Shown here: one piece after another, positions 1 to 7,886 of the stretch
Numbering within the stretch: position 1 is the first letter of the stretch
How the letters are laid out: each line of letters opens with the position of its first letter
Notes under the pieces: generated by a model
Databases searched by the model: none
Seen by the model: the letters and a program-made list of their open reading frames with translations, nothing else
What the model was told of the DNA's origin: nothing
Translations under genes and position numbers: made by a program
Source of the DNA: JAWPMT01 sp965267435
Lineage (GTDB): Bacteria; Bacteroidota; Bacteroidia; Cytophagales; Cyclobacteriaceae
DNA length: 64,000 nucleotides
Reading direction: 5' to 3'
Assembly: GCA_965267435.1 (NCBI GenBank)
Contig: OZ253960.1
Coordinates: 4,650,001-4,714,000 of the forward strand

Positions 1-591
1 TCCATTATCAAAGGGCCAGTGGCCATGTGCGAGGGAAGTCAACTGAGTCTGGGCACCAAGGTCCGGGGAAATATAACCATAGGCCCTTATTGCAAGATTG
101 GTGGCGAAGTGTCCAAGAGCGTCATTCAGGGATACAGTAACAAGTCCCATGATGGATTCCTGGGCAATTCTGTCATTGGGGAATGGTGTAACATAGGTGC
201 GGCCACGAATAATTCTAACCTCAAGAACAACTACGGGAGCGTAAAAATGTGGGACTTCGGCTCCAATCGTTTCAGAGACTCCGGCCAACAGTTCTGTGGA
301 CTCATGATGGGTGATCACTCCCGATGCGCCATCAACACCACCTTTAATACTGGGACCACAACAGGTATTATGACCAATATCTTCGGCGCTGGATTCCCAA
401 GGAACTACATACCCTCCTTCTCTTGGGGTGGTACGCACGGGTTCACTACCTACAAATTTGACGCTGCACTTGAAAGCGCCGAAAGAGCGATGACAAGAAG
501 GGACCAGTTCTTCTCTGAGGAGGAAAGAGCCATATTAGCACACCTTTTTGATGTCACATCTTCTGACCGAACCTGGGAAGCGCGATCATGA
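1..591 (+). CDS. GlmU-like sugar nucleotidyltransferase, C-terminal part (5' end outside window)
   Basis: The reading frame is open from base 1, so the gene starts upstream and only about 196 C-terminal residues are visible. They form a left-handed beta-helix acyltransferase-type domain, with repeated turns such as LGTKVRGNITIGPYCKIGG, SVIGEWCNIGAATNNSNLK and FGAGFPRNYIPSFSWGG. This resembles the Bacteroidota alternative GlmU-like family, which joins a sugar-1-phosphate nucleotidyltransferase to an N-acyltransferase-like helix; the nucleotidyltransferase half would lie upstream. Function is therefore inferred as UDP-sugar precursor synthesis in the cytoplasm. An internal GTG/ATG at 19/25 should not be taken as the start, because coding sequence continues upstream of it. 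The stop overlaps the next start as ATGA. Confidence 0.8.
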   Translation, partial: SIIKGPVAMCEGSQLSLGTKVRGNITIGPYCKIGGEVSKSVIQGYSNKSHDGFLGNSVIGEWCNIGAATNNSNLKNNYGSVKMWDFGSNRFRDSGQQFCGLMMGDHSRCAINTTFNTGTTTGIMTNIFGAGFPRNYIPSFSWGGTHGFTTYKFDAALESAERAMTRRDQFFSEEERAILAHLFDVTSSDRTWEARS

Positions 592-1703
592 AGTTTGCCG
601 ACATCCCCGGGCACGAAGATCTTAAGGCGGCATTACGCTCGTCATTTCAGCGCAATCACCTGGCACATGCCCAGCTCTTTCACGGGCATGAGGGGAGCGC
701 CGCCCTTCCATTGTCAATTGCATTTGCCAGTTACCTACTCTGCGAACAGAGAACCGACGATGATTCATGTGGCACTTGCCCGGCTTGCCACAAGACCAGT
801 AAGCTCATCCATCCGGATATTCACTTCTTCTTCCCGAAACCCAGTGCCAAGGCTGATCCCGCCAAGGACGCCCAGACCAAAAAGCTGTGGCGCGACTTTT
901 TAATCAACCACCCCTACGGAAACCTGGCCACGTGGCTCCACTTTGCGGATATTGAGAATAAACTCGTTCAAATCAGCAAAGACGACTCGCGACAGCTGAT
1001 CCGGACACTTAGCTTAAAACCTTTCGAAGCCGATCATAAGGTGATCTTTATCTGGTATCCGGAGTTGATGCATGGCTCAGCGGCCAATGCCATTCTGAAG
1101 GTGCTGGAGGAGCCTCCCGACAGGACGATCTACATACTTGTATCCTACGACCTAGAGCAGATCATCACCACCATTACGTCCAGGACCCAGCTTGTGCAGA
1201 TCCCACCATTCACCGATGAGGAGGTACAGCAGCACCTGGTCAGTGAAGGTGCAAGCGCAGCGGAGGCCAAAAACATTGCCCGCATCTCAGACGGTTCGCT
1301 GTTGAAAGCTCACGCGGTAAGAGAACACGCCGACGACATCGCCTACGATGAGTTTCAGGCCTGGATGCGCGTCTGCTTCAAGAGGGACTACACACAACTC
1401 GTAAAACTCAGTGAAGAATTCTCACAGATCGGCAGAGCCAATCAAACGAATCGATTGAGATTCGCATTGAACCTGCTACGAGAAGCCGTCATTGCCAAAA
1501 CAAACGAAAGCCAGCTGATCAGGGCAACGGAGAACGAATGGGAGTTCATCCAAAACTTCTCCAAGGCCATCGCCTTTGAAACATTGGAAGCCATGATCAG
1601 TCTCATCAATGACGGCATCTACCACATTGAGAGGAATGCGAATCCCCGTATCATGCACCTCAATTTGTCCATTAAACTGAGCCACCTTATAAAAAGAGGA
1701 TGA
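588..1703 (+). CDS. holB: DNA polymerase III subunit delta'
   Basis: 371 residues. Clamp-loader subunit of the replicative DNA polymerase, acting at the fork in the cytoplasm. The N-terminal AAA+ fold has a degenerate P-loop (GHEGSAALPLS, about residues 33-43), as expected because delta' does not bind ATP. A four-cysteine zinc module is present at C52, C61, C64 and C67, the spacing seen in E. coli HolB. Further on are LKVLEEPP and the SRC-type motif as TITSRTQ. The C-terminal third is helical and variable. It overlaps its neighbours by ATGA at both ends (588-591 and 1700-1703), which suggests translational coupling. Confidence 0.9.
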   Translation: MKFADIPGHEDLKAALRSSFQRNHLAHAQLFHGHEGSAALPLSIAFASYLLCEQRTDDDSCGTCPACHKTSKLIHPDIHFFFPKPSAKADPAKDAQTKKLWRDFLINHPYGNLATWLHFADIENKLVQISKDDSRQLIRTLSLKPFEADHKVIFIWYPELMHGSAANAILKVLEEPPDRTIYILVSYDLEQIITTITSRTQLVQIPPFTDEEVQQHLVSEGASAAEAKNIARISDGSLLKAHAVREHADDIAYDEFQAWMRVCFKRDYTQLVKLSEEFSQIGRANQTNRLRFALNLLREAVIAKTNESQLIRATENEWEFIQNFSKAIAFETLEAMISLINDGIYHIERNANPRIMHLNLSIKLSHLIKRG

Positions 1704-2617
1704 CAGACCCGGTAGTCAGAATAGGAAGCCGCAAAAGTCTGTTGGCAATGTGGCAAGCGAATCACGTTGCTGCGCTCCTGGAACACCAGGGGATGAGACC
1801 AGAAGTCGTTGGCATCGACACCCGGGGAGACAAAGTACTGGACGTCTCGATTGCCAAGATCGGCAGCAAAGGTGTTTTTACTGAGGAGCTCGAAGAATTG
1901 CTGGCATCCGGAGAAATTGACATCGCCGTCCACAGTGCGAAGGATCTGCAGTCAACGCTGCCTGAGGATTTTTCAATTGCCGCTTTTACAGAAAGGGAGG
2001 AAGTACACGACGTCATCGTGAGCGACCATCCCGTAGATCTTGATAAGCCGCTACGCTTAGGGACTTCTTCCACGAGACGGCAGGCGATGTTCAGGAAGTA
2101 TTTCCCTCAGGTGCATACCGTGCCGGTGCGCGGCAACCTCCAAACTCGCCTCACAAAAATGAGAAATGGGGACAGTGATGCCCTGGCCCTTGCCTACGCT
2201 GGAGTTCATCGCATGGGCTACGGTGATCTGGTAAAAGCGAATCTGGATGTCAACCAATTCGTTCCCGCTGTCGGTCAGGGGTCACTGGCAATAGAGGTCC
2301 ATTCATCACTCTCCCGGGCGAAACTGGAGATGATCAGAAAGGTCCTCAATCATCCACCTACAGAGCGCCAACTGCTGGCTGAACGGGCCTTTCTAAGGAA
2401 GCTTGACGGTGGTTGTAGTATCCCCGCCTTTGGATTGGCACGGGAGAATGACGGCCTCCTGTCCCTAACTGGTGGCGTCATCAGTCTCGATGGCAAAGAA
2501 ATTGTGAGAGAAACGTTTTCCGATGCTGATCCCGAGACGCTGGGGCTGAAAACCGCCGAATACGTTTTGTCCAATGGTGGCGACAGCATCCTTGAAGAAA
2601 TCAGAAAGAGTTTATGA
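1700..2617 (+). CDS. hemC: Hydroxymethylbilane synthase (porphobilinogen deaminase)
   Basis: 305 residues, the normal family length. It joins four porphobilinogen molecules into hydroxymethylbilane in haem/tetrapyrrole synthesis. Recognised by RIGSRKSLLAMWQA at the N-terminus, HSAKDLQSTLP with the catalytic Asp (D82), GTSSTRRQ (121-128), RGNLQTRL, and LDGGCSIPAF carrying the cysteine that holds the dipyrromethane cofactor (C239). The start overlaps the holB stop as ATGA, and its own stop overlaps an ATG at 2614. No other haem gene lies next to it, so this is operon membership without a shared pathway. Confidence 0.95.
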   Translation: MTDPVVRIGSRKSLLAMWQANHVAALLEHQGMRPEVVGIDTRGDKVLDVSIAKIGSKGVFTEELEELLASGEIDIAVHSAKDLQSTLPEDFSIAAFTEREEVHDVIVSDHPVDLDKPLRLGTSSTRRQAMFRKYFPQVHTVPVRGNLQTRLTKMRNGDSDALALAYAGVHRMGYGDLVKANLDVNQFVPAVGQGSLAIEVHSSLSRAKLEMIRKVLNHPPTERQLLAERAFLRKLDGGCSIPAFGLARENDGLLSLTGGVISLDGKEIVRETFSDADPETLGLKTAEYVLSNGGDSILEEIRKSL

Positions 2618-2646
2618 TATTTGAAGTAACAAAACTTAGATACAAT

Positions 2647-3516
2647 ATGAATCGAGCATGGATTCCATTGATTTTGACGGCTATCTTATGGGTATCTGGA
2701 TGCGGCTCTGACGCCGGCGGGGGAGAGGTCGACTACCTCGTCACGATCAAGACGCCGATGGGAAATATGAAAGCCATTCTATATGAGGAGACGCCTCTAC
2801 ACAAGTCTAACTTCCTCGACCTCGCCAGAGAAGGAAAGTACGACAATACCAAGTGGCATCGTATCATCGAAGGATTTATGATCCAGGGGGGAGATGTATA
2901 CGGCGGCAATCGCGAACCAGAGGGCTCCCGCATCCCTGCGGAAATCGTCCCAGGTCTTTACCACATAAAAGGAGCGCTCGCTGCGGCGCGACAGGGCGAC
3001 GGCGTGAACCCGGAAAAGAAGTCCAGTTCATGTCAGTTCTATATTGTCGATGGCGAGTCGTACGACATTCTCACCACGAATCTCGGTTTGCTCAATGCCA
3101 AATTCAGCGAGATGGTCCAGGCCGACCCGCAGGGGAACAGGGATGTCATCATGGAATACCAGGAGGCGTTGCAGACCGGTGGCCAGCGTGGTGCGATAAA
3201 GTACGTTTGTGACATTAAAGATAGGATCAGCGAGGCGACTGGCACTGATTTCACCCAGCCGATGCTGAGTGAGGAGCAAGGGAAGTGCTACAAGGATGCC
3301 GGTGGTGGTGCAGCGTCTTTGGATGGGGAGTACACGGTCTTCGGACAGGTCGTAGAAGGCCTCGATGTCATCGACAAGATAGCTGCCGTGCAGACAGGCC
3401 CCGGTGATAGACCTTTGCAGGAACTGACGATGACGATGGAGGTGACCAAAGTCGCCAAGAGCGAGATCACTGAGAAATATGGCTACGAGTATCCTTTGAC
3501 TTCTACACAGCCATGA
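2647..3516 (+). CDS. Cyclophilin-type peptidyl-prolyl isomerase lipoprotein 1
   Basis: 289 residues from the ATG at 2647. This start gives a clean lipoprotein signal (MNRAWIPLILTAILWVSGC, lipobox VSGC). An in-frame ATG at 2614 would form an ATGA overlap with hemC like the other junctions and add 11 residues, so it remains possible. Cyclophilin signatures: TPMGNMKAILYEETPLHKSNF, WHRIIEGFMIQGGD with the catalytic Arg, SSSCQFYIVDG and GEYTVFGQVVEGLDVIDKIA. Between QFYIVDG and GEYTVFG lies an insertion of about 80 residues absent from minimal cyclophilins. It is probably anchored in the envelope and catalyses proline isomerisation during folding of exported proteins. It is a tandem paralogue of the next gene. 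Confidence 0.88.
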   Translation: MNRAWIPLILTAILWVSGCGSDAGGGEVDYLVTIKTPMGNMKAILYEETPLHKSNFLDLAREGKYDNTKWHRIIEGFMIQGGDVYGGNREPEGSRIPAEIVPGLYHIKGALAAARQGDGVNPEKKSSSCQFYIVDGESYDILTTNLGLLNAKFSEMVQADPQGNRDVIMEYQEALQTGGQRGAIKYVCDIKDRISEATGTDFTQPMLSEEQGKCYKDAGGGAASLDGEYTVFGQVVEGLDVIDKIAAVQTGPGDRPLQELTMTMEVTKVAKSEITEKYGYEYPLTSTQP

Positions 3517-4391
3517 GAAACCTACTGATCATCACCTTTCTGATCGGGAAAGGTGTTCTCCTCGGCTGCTCAGTAGCCGAACCTAAAGAGAAGCCCAAAC
3601 CTAAGAAGAAGGATGACCTTGTGGTGATTCACACGGCCTTTGGGGATATGACGGTCCTCCTCTACGAAGAAACACCCCTGCACAAGGCCAATTTCCTGCG
3701 CCTTGCGAAGGCAGGCGCGTACGATTCCACTATTTGGCACCGCATTATCACGGACTTTATGGTCCAGGGTGGAGATGTGGAGCGAAAAGAGAACAGCGAT
3801 TCCTATTTCCTGAATCAGATCCCCGCTGAAATCGTGGATGGATTGTACCACACGAAAGGATCGCTGGCAGCCGCAAGACAAGGGGACCAGGTAAATCCCG
3901 AGAAGAAATCCTCTTCCTGCCAATTCTACATAGTGGATGGCCGCACTTTCACAGAAGAAGAGATGCTGATCGATCAGTATAAGCTACAAAGCAGTGTCAG
4001 TCGACTGGTAAATGACCCTGCGTACGACACGATACGTCAACAATTCGTGGCCCTCTCGCAAAAGCAAGACAATGAGGGCATCAACAACCTGGCGCTGTCG
4101 CTTGTCGATTTGTGTGAAGACAAGTTTGACATCACTATTCGCAAAGAACTTGACCCGGAGGTCCTCAGAAGATATACGGAGGAAGGTGGTGCCCCTCATC
4201 TCGATGGCGCCTATACCATCTTTGGGCGCGTGGTCGAGGGTATGGAAGTGATCGATGAGTTGGCCGCCGTTGAAACCAATCGGAGTGACGCGCCTTTGGA
4301 AGAAATCTATTTGACCATGGAAGTGGTCACCTTGAAGACGAAGGAAATCTCCGAAAAATACGGATACAAGTATCCACCGGTAGAGAAATGA
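3513..4391 (+). CDS. Cyclophilin-type peptidyl-prolyl isomerase lipoprotein 2
   Basis: 292 residues. The lipoprotein signal ends at VLLGC (Cys19), followed by a Lys/Pro/Glu-rich linker (EPKEKPKPKKKDD). The cyclophilin core matches its neighbour: TAFGDMTVLLYEETPLHKANF, WHRIITDFMVQGGD, SSSCQFYIVDG, GAYTIFGRVVEGMEVIDELA. It carries the same insertion after QFYIVDG, but with an unrelated-looking sequence, so the insert diverges faster than the catalytic core. The start overlaps the previous stop as ATGA (3513-3516). Tandem duplication is inferred from the shared C-terminal signature (E-I-[ST]-E-K-Y-G-Y-[EK]-Y-P) as well as the core. Confidence 0.88.
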   Translation: MRNLLIITFLIGKGVLLGCSVAEPKEKPKPKKKDDLVVIHTAFGDMTVLLYEETPLHKANFLRLAKAGAYDSTIWHRIITDFMVQGGDVERKENSDSYFLNQIPAEIVDGLYHTKGSLAAARQGDQVNPEKKSSSCQFYIVDGRTFTEEEMLIDQYKLQSSVSRLVNDPAYDTIRQQFVALSQKQDNEGINNLALSLVDLCEDKFDITIRKELDPEVLRRYTEEGGAPHLDGAYTIFGRVVEGMEVIDELAAVETNRSDAPLEEIYLTMEVVTLKTKEISEKYGYKYPPVEK

Positions 4392-5293
4392 GACTGCTCA
4401 TCACCGGTGCCAACGGCCTGCTTGGTCAGAAGATCGTCGCAGAGCTGAAAGACGATCCGGATATTGACGTCATTGCCACGGGCAGAGGTGCTGATCGTAA
4501 TCCGGAGGGCAATCATCAGTACTTGTCAATGGATATTACTTCTGCTTCAGAAGTATCCTCCGTGCTGGATTCGACAAGGCCCGATGTGGTGATAAACACG
4601 GCCGCTATGACCCAAGTAGACGAGTGCGAGACAGACCAGGAGGCTTGCTGGGCACAAAATGTTACGGCGGTACAGCACCTTATCGATGCTTGCGAGAGGC
4701 ACAGCACATTCCTTATCCATCTATCCACAGACTTCATCTTTGATGGTGAGGAAGGGCCCTACACCGAAGAGGCGTCTCCCAATCCATTGAGCTATTATGG
4801 TGAAAGCAAGCTGGCATCTGAAAAGCTGCTGGAGCAAAGCTCGCTCGACTACGCCATTGTTCGGACCGTGTTGGTCTTTGGAATCGTACCGGACATGAGC
4901 CGCTCAAATATTGTGCTGTGGGTGAAGGGCAGCCTGGAGCAGGGTAAAGCAATCAAGGTGGTCAACGACCAATGGCGAACACCGACATTGGCGGAGGATC
5001 TGGCCATAGGGTGTATCCTGATTGCCAAAAAGCGGTCAACAGGTATATTCAACATTTCGGGTAAGGATCTGTTGACACCCTACGACATGGCCCTGGAGAC
5101 GGCGGCCTACTTTGGGCTCCCAACAGAGACTATGCAGGAGTCAGATGGCAGCATTTTCAAGCAACCCGCAGCACGGCCGCCACGTACTGGATTTGTACTG
5201 GACAAGGCCAGAAAGGAACTAGGATTCGAGCCCCGCAGTTTCAAAGAAGGGCTCGCCATACTGGACCAACAGCTGGCGGCTTTGAACAACTAG
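4388..5293 (+). CDS. NAD(P)-dependent sugar-nucleotide reductase, RmlD-like
   Basis: 301 residues, an extended short-chain dehydrogenase of the RmlD substrate-binding type (dTDP-4-dehydrorhamnose reductase is the model). Motifs: nucleotide-binding GANGLLGQKI (7-16), VVINTAAMTQVDECE (68-82), LSTDFIFDGEEGPY (112-125) and the catalytic Tyr/Lys pair in YYGESK (Y137, K141), then RTVLVFG and NISGKDLLTPYDMA. No rmlA/B/C genes lie beside it, so the true substrate is not shown by context; a nucleotide-sugar reductase or epimerase role in surface polysaccharide is likely. ATGA overlap with the upstream cyclophilin gene. Confidence 0.8.
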   Translation: MRLLITGANGLLGQKIVAELKDDPDIDVIATGRGADRNPEGNHQYLSMDITSASEVSSVLDSTRPDVVINTAAMTQVDECETDQEACWAQNVTAVQHLIDACERHSTFLIHLSTDFIFDGEEGPYTEEASPNPLSYYGESKLASEKLLEQSSLDYAIVRTVLVFGIVPDMSRSNIVLWVKGSLEQGKAIKVVNDQWRTPTLAEDLAIGCILIAKKRSTGIFNISGKDLLTPYDMALETAAYFGLPTETMQESDGSIFKQPAARPPRTGFVLDKARKELGFEPRSFKEGLAILDQQLAALNN

Positions 5294-5297
5294 GCTG

Positions 5298-5603
5298 GTG
5301 GAAGCAAAAATTGACAATTTTCAAGGTTGGCTGAATCTCTCGTCGGAGGACCGATTGAAGAAGGATATCCAAGATCTCCTGCAAGAAGCGGGCTTCACTA
5401 TTCTGAATTTTGTCGATCATCGTTTTGAGCCTCAAGGCTACACTGCACTATGGTTGTTGGCCGAAAGCCACTGTGCGCTGCACACCTTCCCCGAAGAGAA
5501 CAGGTCCTACGTCGAGCTGAGCAGTTGCAATGGGGACATGTACGTCAGCTTTGTCCGGGCATTCAACGAGTACCGCAAAAAGCTCCATGGCGCGCACGCC
5601 TGA
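5298..5603 (+). CDS. AdoMet decarboxylase-like protein, short form
   Basis: 101 residues from a GTG start at 5298, 4 bp after the previous stop. AdoMet decarboxylase makes decarboxylated AdoMet, the aminopropyl donor for polyamine synthesis, and cleaves itself to form a pyruvoyl group. All three catalytic positions of the small bacterial type are visible with correct spacing: the ESH cleavage site (S57), the His five residues later (H62, in HTFPEE) and the proton-donor Cys twenty residues after the Ser (C77, in VELSSCN). The family's N-terminal motif of the form G-x-H-x-x-x-D-x-x-G-C is not visible; the N-terminus is instead charged and helical. It overlaps the start of the next gene by 17 bp and belongs with the aminopropyltransferase genes around it. 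Confidence 0.72.
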   Translation: MEAKIDNFQGWLNLSSEDRLKKDIQDLLQEAGFTILNFVDHRFEPQGYTALWLLAESHCALHTFPEENRSYVELSSCNGDMYVSFVRAFNEYRKKLHGAHA

Positions 5604-6810
5604 TAGATTTCTATCCAACCTTTCGTTGATCATTTGCGGCCTAGGCATCTGGGCATGGAGCACCTGGTTGTACCAATACTATTTCGACTTCAAGGAGCAA
5701 GACGCTTTTGCGATGGGGGTCGTCATGTTGGCTGCAGGGCTGATCGTTTACTGGTTAAGGGATCCTACGGAAGTTCTTCATCACGATGGGGCGTTATTTG
5801 CCCTCGTTATTCTGCCCTTTGCCAGCTGGTACATCCTGGAGTGGCTCATCTCGCATACGGATCATGGTTGGACGTTCGTCTACGGAAGCGTGGTGGTCAC
5901 AGGTATCATTATCGGTGCTCGCTGGCGAACTGCGAGGCGCACCTCGGTTTTGGGTGTGATGGTCCTCGGGGTGTGGCTCATCTCGTTTCCCACGGCGAAA
6001 GATCAGCACCTCTTCTATGATAAGGTAGTGGCGACGCAGGCAACCAGACTTGGAGAAATCCACCGGGTCCAATGGCGTGACGATGTCTGGACATACTACA
6101 ACAAGCAGCTGTCGGCAGCCTCCGTGGATGCCCACATGTATTACGAGCCTCTGGTGCATCCAGCCATGCACATGGCTCCCAATGCTCCCAACGTCCTCCT
6201 GGTAGGTGGGGACAATGGATACGCCCTTCGGGAGTTGGAGAAGTACAAGGATGCCACCCTCACTGTAGTACCTTATGACGCAGAGTTTCTGAAGTCGTCG
6301 ACACCTGGAATCGACGTAGCGTATGTAGGTAAGGAGATATTCCTCTCCCTTACCGAGACCGAAGAGCGCTACGACCTGATCATTGTGGACCTGCCTGATC
6401 CCTCCAATACCACATTGAATCAGTACTATTCGCTGGAGTTTTACCGACTCTGTCACTCACGACTGACCATTGGCGGATTGCTGGTTACTCAAGCTGGTAG
6501 CCCGTATTTGCAGCCACAAATATTCGCCAGCATCACAAAAACCATCAGGGCTGCAGAATTCACTCCCGTGCAGCTCCACAATCAAGTGCCCTCGTTAGGA
6601 GAATGGGGTTGGGTAATTGCTGCAAAGAGAGAGCAATTACGGGATGCTTTGATGGCCGTAAAACCTCGGGTCCCCACCATCTGGTGGGATAGCGATGCGA
6701 CGGCGATGATGATGAGTTTTGGCAAAGAAGAATTCTTCCATTCCGCGGATATCAGTGTAAATTCTATTCAGAATCCCTCATTGCTAAAGCATAGAGTATC
6801 GAAACGGTAA
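5587..6810 (+). CDS. Membrane-anchored aminopropyltransferase-like protein with degenerate cofactor site
   Basis: 407 residues from the ATG at 5587 (MARTPDRF), preferred over an in-frame ATG at 5530 that lies deep inside the previous gene. About four to five hydrophobic segments fill residues 10-135, then comes a spermidine-synthase fold. It aligns with the 10111-11646 product at YYEPLVHPAM versus YHEPLVHPPM, IVDLPDPSN versus IADFPDPR, VTQAGSPYL versus ITQAGSPYY, and HNQVPSLGEWGWV versus HNQILTLGEWGWV. The nucleotide loop reads GGDNG (207-211) rather than GGGDG, and the acidic residue expected to bind the ribose is Pro229 (VVPYDA against LVDLDP). The Asp at the catalytic position (D268) is kept. 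It may be a non-catalytic partner or use a different donor. Confidence 0.75.
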   Translation: MARTPDRFLSNLSLIICGLGIWAWSTWLYQYYFDFKEQDAFAMGVVMLAAGLIVYWLRDPTEVLHHDGALFALVILPFASWYILEWLISHTDHGWTFVYGSVVVTGIIIGARWRTARRTSVLGVMVLGVWLISFPTAKDQHLFYDKVVATQATRLGEIHRVQWRDDVWTYYNKQLSAASVDAHMYYEPLVHPAMHMAPNAPNVLLVGGDNGYALRELEKYKDATLTVVPYDAEFLKSSTPGIDVAYVGKEIFLSLTETEERYDLIIVDLPDPSNTTLNQYYSLEFYRLCHSRLTIGGLLVTQAGSPYLQPQIFASITKTIRAAEFTPVQLHNQVPSLGEWGWVIAAKREQLRDALMAVKPRVPTIWWDSDATAMMMSFGKEEFFHSADISVNSIQNPSLLKHRVSKR

Positions 6811-6845
6811 AAGCAAATTGGCTCTTCGACAAGAAGACAGATCTC

Positions 6846-7874
6846 TTGTGGCTCTTTCTGCCAGTGTGGGCCTGTTGGGTCGTTTTCCTTTTGCTTCCAG
6901 GTGAATTCCGAAATATGGATGCACCGCTTTGGGTATGGATCGTCTTTGTGCTGGGCATAGATGTGAGCCACGTCTGGAGTACGATTTTCCGTACCTACCT
7001 CGACAGAGAAGAGTTTGCCAACCACAAAAGGATCCTGGTGCTGGCGCCGCTTGTCGGATTTGCCGCCGCTTTGGTGATAGCGTCAATCTCCCTCACGTTA
7101 TTCTGGCGCATCCTGGCTTATGTGGCGGTTTATCATTTCATCAAACAGCAATACGGTTTCACACGCATCTATAAGGCCAAGGCCAGGGACTTTCGAAAGC
7201 AGTTGCTCAGTGACAACTTCATCATCTATTTTTCAATGATCTACCCCATTCTCTTCTGGCACCTGAACAGAGATCGGGCTTTCAACTGGTTCATGAATGG
7301 CGACTTTGTCCAATTGAGCGTAGGTGGTGCGCTCCCCTGGATCAATGCCATCGGCAATGTACTGTATATAGCGATTATGTTCGCCTGGCTCCTCCAGGAG
7401 CTGATTACGAAGAGGGGAGACCTGCCCGTTGGCAAGCTGCTCTGGGTACTGACAACGGCCGTCAATTGGTCGCTGGGCATCGTATTCTTCAATTCCGATC
7501 TGGTCTTCACCGTCACGAACGTAGTCGCGCACGGAGTCCCCTATATGGCACTTGTAATCTTTTACCAGCGCCGGAAGGGAAGTCTGGTACCAGCCAGAAA
7601 GAAAGGTGTGCGCTACGCGTTGCTGGTCGTAGGTGTCGTGCTGCTCCTGGCATTTGGTGAGGAATACTTTTGGGATCTCCTGGTGAACAAGGAGAACAAA
7701 GATCTATTTGGTGCCATACTGCCCTACTTTGACGGCTTGCCTGCCTTGCACTGGCAGGTGATCGCCACAGCTATTCTATCAGTGCCGCAAGTGGCACATT
7801 ATATTATCGATGGCTACATCTGGAAAAGCAATGACAAGAATCCACATCTGCGGCCGGTTCTTTTCGGGAAATAA
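6846..7874 (+). CDS. Polytopic membrane protein of the polyamine/PspA cluster, function unknown
   Basis: 342 residues from a TTG at 6846. The frame is open back to 6795 (stop at 6792) and those codons read like a natural N-terminus (KANWLFDKKTDLL), but they contain no ATG, GTG or TTG, so the true start is uncertain. The protein has about eight to nine hydrophobic segments. A conserved-looking polar patch, YHFIKQQYGFTRIYKAKA, and histidines near the end (VPQVAHYIIDGYIW) stand out. No family was recognised. Its position between a membrane aminopropyltransferase-like protein and a flavoprotein lipoprotein, 12 bp before the latter, suggests a role in the same membrane pathway, but nothing in its sequence shows an activity. 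Confidence 0.7.
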   Translation: MWLFLPVWACWVVFLLLPGEFRNMDAPLWVWIVFVLGIDVSHVWSTIFRTYLDREEFANHKRILVLAPLVGFAAALVIASISLTLFWRILAYVAVYHFIKQQYGFTRIYKAKARDFRKQLLSDNFIIYFSMIYPILFWHLNRDRAFNWFMNGDFVQLSVGGALPWINAIGNVLYIAIMFAWLLQELITKRGDLPVGKLLWVLTTAVNWSLGIVFFNSDLVFTVTNVVAHGVPYMALVIFYQRRKGSLVPARKKGVRYALLVVGVVLLLAFGEEYFWDLLVNKENKDLFGAILPYFDGLPALHWQVIATAILSVPQVAHYIIDGYIWKSNDKNPHLRPVLFGK

Positions 7875-7886
7875 TATCATTGTGGC

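Noticed and set aside
5530..5603. Possible frameshifted fusion of the AdoMet decarboxylase with the downstream aminopropyltransferase
   Set aside because: The decarboxylase ends with a normal stop and the next gene has its own ATG at 5587 followed by a membrane segment; a 17-bp overlap explains the arrangement.
5794..6456. 220-codon open frame on the minus strand inside the aminopropyltransferase-like gene
   Set aside because: No family resemblance, and the + strand frame aligns with the paralogue at 10111-11646 through the whole overlap.
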